DNA from: CAZFYZ01 sp964523735
GTDB taxonomy: Bacteria; Armatimonadota; UBA5829
DNA: 9,522 nt
Reading direction: 5' to 3'
Assembly (NCBI GenBank): GCA_964523735.1
Contig: CAZFYZ010000138.1
Coordinates: forward strand, 1 to 9,522
Shown: one piece after another, positions 5,757 to 9,522 of the stretch
How positions within the stretch are numbered: the stretch's first letter is position 1
How the letters are laid out: each line of letters starts with the position of its first letter
Notes under the pieces: model-generated
Seen by the model: the letters and a program-made list of their open reading frames with translations, nothing else
The model's database searches: none
What the model was told of the DNA's origin: nothing
Position numbers and translations under genes: made by a program

Positions 5757-5935
5757 TGCTGGAGGAACAGATGGACCTGACCTTGATCTGTCAGCGTTGC
5801 GGATCCGGCAGCATAGAGTATCGGCCACACGACCTGCACGGTGTGGGTGCCTGGTGCCGTGAGTGCGGACGCTGGATTAAGTGGATGGGCAAGAAATCCA
5901 AGTCCCAATACGTGAGGGAGGCAGACCGAACATGA
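5756..5935 (+). CDS. Small zinc-ribbon protein
   Basis: This encodes 59 residues from ATG 5756, which overlaps the helicase stop (TGATG) and follows GGAGGT (5745-5750). A second ATG at 5771 with GGAGGA before it could give a 54-residue form, and TTG 5753 is less likely. Two CxxC knuckles, Cys12/Cys15 (CQRC) and Cys34/Cys37 (CREC), make a clear zinc ribbon, followed by the aromatic-basic stretch GRWIKWMGKKSKSQ. Similar 'C-x2-C-GRWIKW' small proteins are known beside phage primases. It likely binds nucleic acid or a replication protein. It sits between the helicase and primase genes and overlaps the latter by ATGA (5932-5935), so a role as a zinc-binding accessory subunit of the primase is attractive; the primase itself has no obvious zinc-binding domain. 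That pairing is inference. Confidence 0.85.
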   Translation: MLEEQMDLTLICQRCGSGSIEYRPHDLHGVGAWCRECGRWIKWMGKKSKSQYVREADRT

Positions 5936-8499
5936 GCACTGTCTCCGGAATACCGGATGAACTCAAGGCCCTGCGCCAGTGGGTCTGCTACCGGATTGAA
6001 GAACGCCACGGCAAGCCGACCAAGATACCTTATCGCACGGACAAAGCCGGACGCGGCAACGCCAAGACCAACGACCCCGCGACCTGGCATACATTCGATG
6101 ACGTAGTGGAAGCGGCCGCCAAGCCGATAAACAAGTTCGATGGCATCGGGTTCGTTCTGTCTGAGTCCGATCCCTATGTGTTCATAGACCTCGACCACGT
6201 TGTCACTGAGGGCAAGATTGAACCCTGGGCGCGGGAGATAATCGGGCGGGTAAACTCATACACCGAGCTTAGTCAGTCGGGAACGGGTATCCACATCATC
6301 TCGCGAGCCAAAAAGCCGGGACCCAGATGCCGGACGCACGGCAGACCCGATTTTGAGATATACGACAACGTGCGGCTGGTGGTGTTCACAGGCGAGCTGT
6401 GGCCGGGCCCACCGACCGAGATCAATGACGCCCAGAAAGCCATAAGTGAAATCTACTTCGAGGTATTCGGCGAGAATCCTCGAAACGTCCCGCCTAGAGA
6501 GACAACCAAGAATGCCCGGCCCGTCGGGATGTCCGATCCCGTTCTCATAGAGGAGGCCATCTCCGCCAAGAATGGGTCCAAGTTCGAGCGGCTCTGGCAC
6601 GGCAACACTGGCGAATACAACAATGATGCCAGCGCGGCCGACATGGCGCTCTGCTGCATGCTGGCGTATTGGACCGACAAAGATTCGGCCAGGATGGATA
6701 GGCTGTTTCGCGAGTCTGGGCTGATGCGCGACAAGTGGGATGAGCGTAGAGGCACGCAGACCTACGGGCAGATCACGGTTGACACTGCCATAGGCCTGAC
6801 TGGAAAGACCTGTGCAGGTCAATCGGGCAAACGTAAAAGCAAGAGTTCCGCACGCGGCTCCGGGTCGTCACCCGACGCTGATGCACCCCACGGCCCCGAT
6901 GGCGAGCCGATGAACGACCTTGGCAACGCCAGGCGGCTGGTCAAGAAACATGGCGATACTATTCGGTTCTGCCACGACGCAGGCAAGTGGTATTGCTGGG
7001 ATGGTCGCCGATGGGCCAAAGACGAGACCAGCGAGATTGTGCGAAAGGCCAAGTGCATCGTCGATGACATGCTCAGGCAAGCCGTCGCACTATGTAAGGC
7101 AGCGGAGTCCAAGTCCGACGACGGTGCCCTCGAAGCGGCGAAGTCCTTTGAACGCCATGCCGTATCATCCGGCAACCATACGCGCATCAAGGCGATGATC
7201 GCCCAGGCGGAATCTGAACCGAGCATAGCAATTCTGGCGGCCCATCTCGACGCCGATCATTGGGCGTTCAACTGCGCCAATGGCACCATTGACCTTCGAA
7301 CCGGTGAACTGCGACAGCACAATCGAACGGACCTGATCTCAAAGATAAGTGAGGTCAACTACGACCCGGATGCACGATGCCCTATGTGGGAGAAGTTCAT
7401 CGGCGAGGTATTCGTGAATGACGATGAGCTTGTCCGCTTCGTTCATCAGGCATGCGGCTACACGCTAACCGGGGATACGCGCGAGCAGGTGTTCTTTATC
7501 CTGCATGGTTGTGGCTCCAACGGCAAGTCCACGTTCATCACGGTCCTGCGTGAAATACTGGGTGACTACGAGACCAAGACAACCACCGACACGCTTGTGG
7601 AGAAGAACAACTCCAGCAACACCAACGATGTAGCGGCACTGCGTGGCGCGCGGCTAGTGAGCGCGATAGAGACCAGCGCCGGTAAACGACTCGCGGAGGC
7701 TCTGGTCAAGGAATTGACCGGTCAGGACGCGGTGACTGCCCGATTCCTCTACCAGGAGTTCTTTACGTTTGTGCCGGTCTTCAAGCTTTGGCTTGCCTGT
7801 AACCACGTGCCCGTTATTCAAGGCCAGGAGGAGGCCATCTGGCGACGTATCAAGCTGATCCCATTTACTGTCCAGTTCCGGGATGCGGATCATCCCACGG
7901 GGCCGTACAAGGACAAAGCGCTATCTGAAAAGCTGAAATCCGAACACGAGGGGATTCTGGCGTGGCTCGTTCGCGGATGCTTGGATTGGCAGAACGGCGG
8001 TCTGCCCGTGGCAAAGGCCGTGCAGGCCGCTACGGGCAAGCTGCAGCAGGATATGGACGTGCTGGGCGGATTCCTCGACGAGTGCTGTGTATTTGAGCGC
8101 AATGCGCAGTCAACGGCTAAGGAATTGTATGCCGCTTATTGCGAATGGGCTGCCAGGAACGGTGAGAAGCCACTCAGCCAGCGATGGTTCGGGTTGCGGC
8201 TGACAGAACGCGGTTCCTGCTACAACTTCAAGGGGGCAAGAGGAGTTCGGTGCTGGAAAGGTGTCGGGTTGCTTGACTCAGTTTCTTCCTCTAGCGTGGC
8301 GGATATGGCTGATGAGGCACTATCTCCCGGAAAGTCATATACATGCGCGCATGCATGTGAAGAGACTTATATAGATAACGTGCCACATCAGCCCCATACG
8401 CCACAGAACCCGAAAGACAATGAGACTCGCACCGACAGCACGGAATGCGCCGTCCCCAATAGCGATGGCCTTGATTGGTCGAATGGGGTGGCGTTCTGA
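5932..8499 (+). CDS. Primase-polymerase fused to D5-family SF3 helicase (P4-type replication protein)
   Basis: This encodes 855 residues. ATG 5932 is preferred over an upstream in-frame GTG at 5881 because it overlaps the zinc-ribbon stop (ATGA), follows GAGGGAGG (5914-5921) and starts right before the conserved IPDELKALRQWVCYRIE. The archaeo-eukaryotic primase (AEP) domain is ~8-160: FIDLDHV with Asp86 and Asp88, SQSGTGIHI with His121, and DFEIYDNVRLVVFTG. A helical linker domain follows (~215-300, ADMALCCMLAYWTDKD...). D5_N spans ~330-510. The SF3 helicase has Walker A GCGSNGKST (526-534), RLVSAIET (574-581), sensor LWLACNHVP (Asn624) and arginine candidates WRR (638-639). A winged-helix-like segment AKELYAAYCEWAARNG begins at ~729. 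It should open the origin, unwind DNA and lay primers; related fusions also polymerise DNA. The last ~75 residues are variable, polar and probably disordered, and their codons hold an alternating tract. Confidence 0.93.
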   Translation: MSTVSGIPDELKALRQWVCYRIEERHGKPTKIPYRTDKAGRGNAKTNDPATWHTFDDVVEAAAKPINKFDGIGFVLSESDPYVFIDLDHVVTEGKIEPWAREIIGRVNSYTELSQSGTGIHIISRAKKPGPRCRTHGRPDFEIYDNVRLVVFTGELWPGPPTEINDAQKAISEIYFEVFGENPRNVPPRETTKNARPVGMSDPVLIEEAISAKNGSKFERLWHGNTGEYNNDASAADMALCCMLAYWTDKDSARMDRLFRESGLMRDKWDERRGTQTYGQITVDTAIGLTGKTCAGQSGKRKSKSSARGSGSSPDADAPHGPDGEPMNDLGNARRLVKKHGDTIRFCHDAGKWYCWDGRRWAKDETSEIVRKAKCIVDDMLRQAVALCKAAESKSDDGALEAAKSFERHAVSSGNHTRIKAMIAQAESEPSIAILAAHLDADHWAFNCANGTIDLRTGELRQHNRTDLISKISEVNYDPDARCPMWEKFIGEVFVNDDELVRFVHQACGYTLTGDTREQVFFILHGCGSNGKSTFITVLREILGDYETKTTTDTLVEKNNSSNTNDVAALRGARLVSAIETSAGKRLAEALVKELTGQDAVTARFLYQEFFTFVPVFKLWLACNHVPVIQGQEEAIWRRIKLIPFTVQFRDADHPTGPYKDKALSEKLKSEHEGILAWLVRGCLDWQNGGLPVAKAVQAATGKLQQDMDVLGGFLDECCVFERNAQSTAKELYAAYCEWAARNGEKPLSQRWFGLRLTERGSCYNFKGARGVRCWKGVGLLDSVSSSSVADMADEALSPGKSYTCAHACEETYIDNVPHQPHTPQNPKDNETRTDSTECAVPNSDGLDWSNGVAF
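8336..8359. other. 24-bp perfect purine-pyrimidine alternation with nested palindromes (Z-DNA candidate)
   Basis: Every base from 8336 to 8359 alternates pyrimidine and purine. It contains the 12-bp palindrome CATGCGCGCATG (8342-8353) and the overlapping CATGCATG (8350-8357). The next 20 bp are AT-rich (TTATATAGATAA). It lies in codons of the primase's unconserved tail, where the protein imposes little constraint, so a cis function such as an origin element or protein site is possible. Confidence 0.5.
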
Positions 8500-9422
8500 T
8501 GGGATATCTCGACACTCTCAACCGTCGCGGCATCAGAGCGAGCATTCGCCAGGGCAACATGATCTGGCTTGACCCGCAGTATCTGGTGACCCCGGATATC
8601 GCGGAGGCTGTGCGTTCGCACAAGAACGATATCCTGGCCGAGATTCGCGGCTGCGCTGCGGACACGTTAGACGCTCTACCGGAGATAGTCCCTGACTATC
8701 ACTTCCTCATGGTCGCCACCGACCTGGACTCCTGGGAAGCCGATGATCCGCGCTTTGGATACGAAGTCGGCGGAGATCCGGTCTACCGAATGCTTGACGC
8801 TTCGTACTATGCCTGGCTTCGCCACAGGATGGAAAATGCTCGAGCCGCTCACGGATCAGGACGACTTGATGATCAGACATTCGAGACCCTGCGCGAGCGG
8901 TTCAACATCATTCACGACTGGGCAGTCCGGCACATAGGCGAGGAAGCTCTGCGCCGGGCGATCAGGACGACGAATGTGAAGTCCTATGTGGCCCCATCGG
9001 AGCAGACATTCACCGCTTATCGTAAAACTTGGGACGACGCATGGAATGCACATCAGCAACGTCAGGCGGCACATAACAAGCCAAACCAATTCGACCAGGC
9101 CCGCAGGCTTCAGCACCTACTCGACACCCAGGGCTACGCGGGAATCAGGTCAGGCATCATCGATGACATCGTGGTCTTTGTCCGAGACGACTCCGTCGCC
9201 CTGCCCGCCAAGTGGGCGTCCAAGGTGACCTACACAATGGACGAGCTAACTCTCATGGTCGGTTCGTCACCGGAGGCCGTCAAGCAAATTCACGACGTCA
9301 AGCGGATTTTCGGCGGCAAGGTCGTGCCCCAGGATGAATCCGACGCCAAGGTGTTTGTAGAGCACAAACCGAGCGCCGTTCATTCGAGCGCACCGCAACT
9401 TACACTGGAATGCGCGGTATAG
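8499..9422 (+). CDS. TubC_N-like docking-domain protein of the replication operon
   Basis: This encodes 307 residues from ATG 8499, which overlaps the primase stop (TGATG) with GGGGTG eight bases upstream; TTG 8475 is an unlikely alternative. Residues 3-50, YLDTLNRRGIRASIRQGNMI... and LVTPDIAEAVRSHKNDILAEI, fit the TubC_N docking fold (helix, two-strand hairpin, two helices). This fold is known from polyketide/peptide synthetases and also occurs in mobile-element replication proteins. A central helical region (~93-155) carries MLDASYYAWLRHRMENARAAHGS and RFNIIHDWAVRHIGE. A C-terminal part (~202-273) contains LLDTQGYAGIRS, DIVVFVRDDSVALPAKW and VTYTMDELTLMVG. There is no catalytic motif I recognise, no signal peptide and no membrane segment. 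It probably binds another replisome protein, with the primase tail a natural candidate; both partner and function are inference. Confidence 0.85.
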   Translation: MGYLDTLNRRGIRASIRQGNMIWLDPQYLVTPDIAEAVRSHKNDILAEIRGCAADTLDALPEIVPDYHFLMVATDLDSWEADDPRFGYEVGGDPVYRMLDASYYAWLRHRMENARAAHGSGRLDDQTFETLRERFNIIHDWAVRHIGEEALRRAIRTTNVKSYVAPSEQTFTAYRKTWDDAWNAHQQRQAAHNKPNQFDQARRLQHLLDTQGYAGIRSGIIDDIVVFVRDDSVALPAKWASKVTYTMDELTLMVGSSPEAVKQIHDVKRIFGGKVVPQDESDAKVFVEHKPSAVHSSAPQLTLECAV

Positions 9423-9522
9423 GGTCCGTTATAGACAATCTGACTGTCATTTTATGCAAAACCCAGGTATTGGGTGCACTTTCCGGGCGATTTGCCCGTC
9501 AATTCTCGGCTCAAGAGCCGGA
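9423..9522. other. Non-coding right end with three consecutive hairpins
   Basis: After the last stop no gene is supported. Three short perfect inverted repeats follow in 60 bp: ACCCA-GGTAT-TGGGT (9461-9475), CGGGC-GATTT-GCCCG (9484-9498) and CGGCTC-AA-GAGCCG (9507-9520). TCCGG (9482-9486) can also pair with CCGGA (9518-9522), enclosing the last two hairpins as an alternative fold. No T-run is visible before the window ends. It may be a terminator region, an RNA element or an origin; the window cut prevents a decision. Confidence 0.5.

Noticed and set aside
5881..5931. GTG start giving a 17-residue longer primase
   Set aside because: The upstream part is an out-of-frame reading of the zinc-ribbon gene, while ATG 5932 has an SD and an ATGA overlap.
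6807..6820. GACCTG-TG-CAGGTC near-palindrome between primase and helicase domains
   Set aside because: Six-base arms with a short gap are expected several times by chance in this length, and nothing nearby supports a function.
6256..6822. 188-residue leftward frame
   Set aside because: It is antisense to the primase domain with no domain or ribosome site.
9454..9522. Possible start of another gene (ATG 9454, open to the window end)
   Set aside because: There is no SD, only 23 codons are visible, and it runs through three perfect hairpins, so a structured non-coding region is more likely.

Overview
The window looks like the early replication and recombination module of a bacteriophage, prophage or related integrated element. 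It holds nine tightly packed rightward genes (396-9422) preceded by a divergent leftward regulator that is cut by the left edge. There are no rRNA or tRNA genes, no CRISPR array, no transposase, and no structural or integrase genes. Base composition is moderately GC-rich. Ribosome-binding sites are mostly strong AGGAGG-type, so a bacterial host is likely, but the host phylum cannot be told from this sequence.

Left control region (1-395). On the minus strand, positions 127 to 1 encode the first 42 residues of a LexA-like repressor. It has a near-perfect Shine-Dalgarno (SD) sequence and, about 70 bp upstream of its start, an extended -10 promoter (TTGACC, 17 bp, TATAAT). A CAGGC-N10-GCCTG inverted repeat covers the -35 and is a candidate operator. 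The leader of the rightward operon has a small GUAA-loop hairpin and an alternative pairing.

Recombination block (396-3678). The order is: a small unknown protein; a RecB/Cas4-like PD-(D/E)XK nuclease with iron-sulfur-type cysteines; a 60-residue unknown; an AAA_24 (Sak4-type) RecA-like ATPase with a TTG start; a DUF669 protein ending in an SSB-like acidic tip; and an ERCC4/XPF-type nuclease. This fits end resection, strand annealing and branch cleavage.

Replication block (3582-9422). The order is: a RecD2-like SF1B helicase whose start lies 97 bp inside the ERCC4 gene; a small zinc ribbon; a large primase-polymerase fused to a D5/SF3 helicase; and a protein that opens with a TubC_N-like docking domain. 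Most junctions are ATGA, TGATG or TAGATG, so the set is probably one translationally coupled operon. No separate replicative polymerase is present, so the primpol or the host polymerase must do synthesis.

Non-coding or overlaid structure includes a 24-bp purine-pyrimidine alternating tract in the variable tail of the primase gene, a perfect 10-bp inverted repeat inside the nuclease gene, and three consecutive hairpins after the last gene. The genes themselves belong to recognisable families. The less familiar parts are the docking-domain protein next to the primase's disordered tail, the ERCC4/RecD2 overlapping pair, and the structured DNA.
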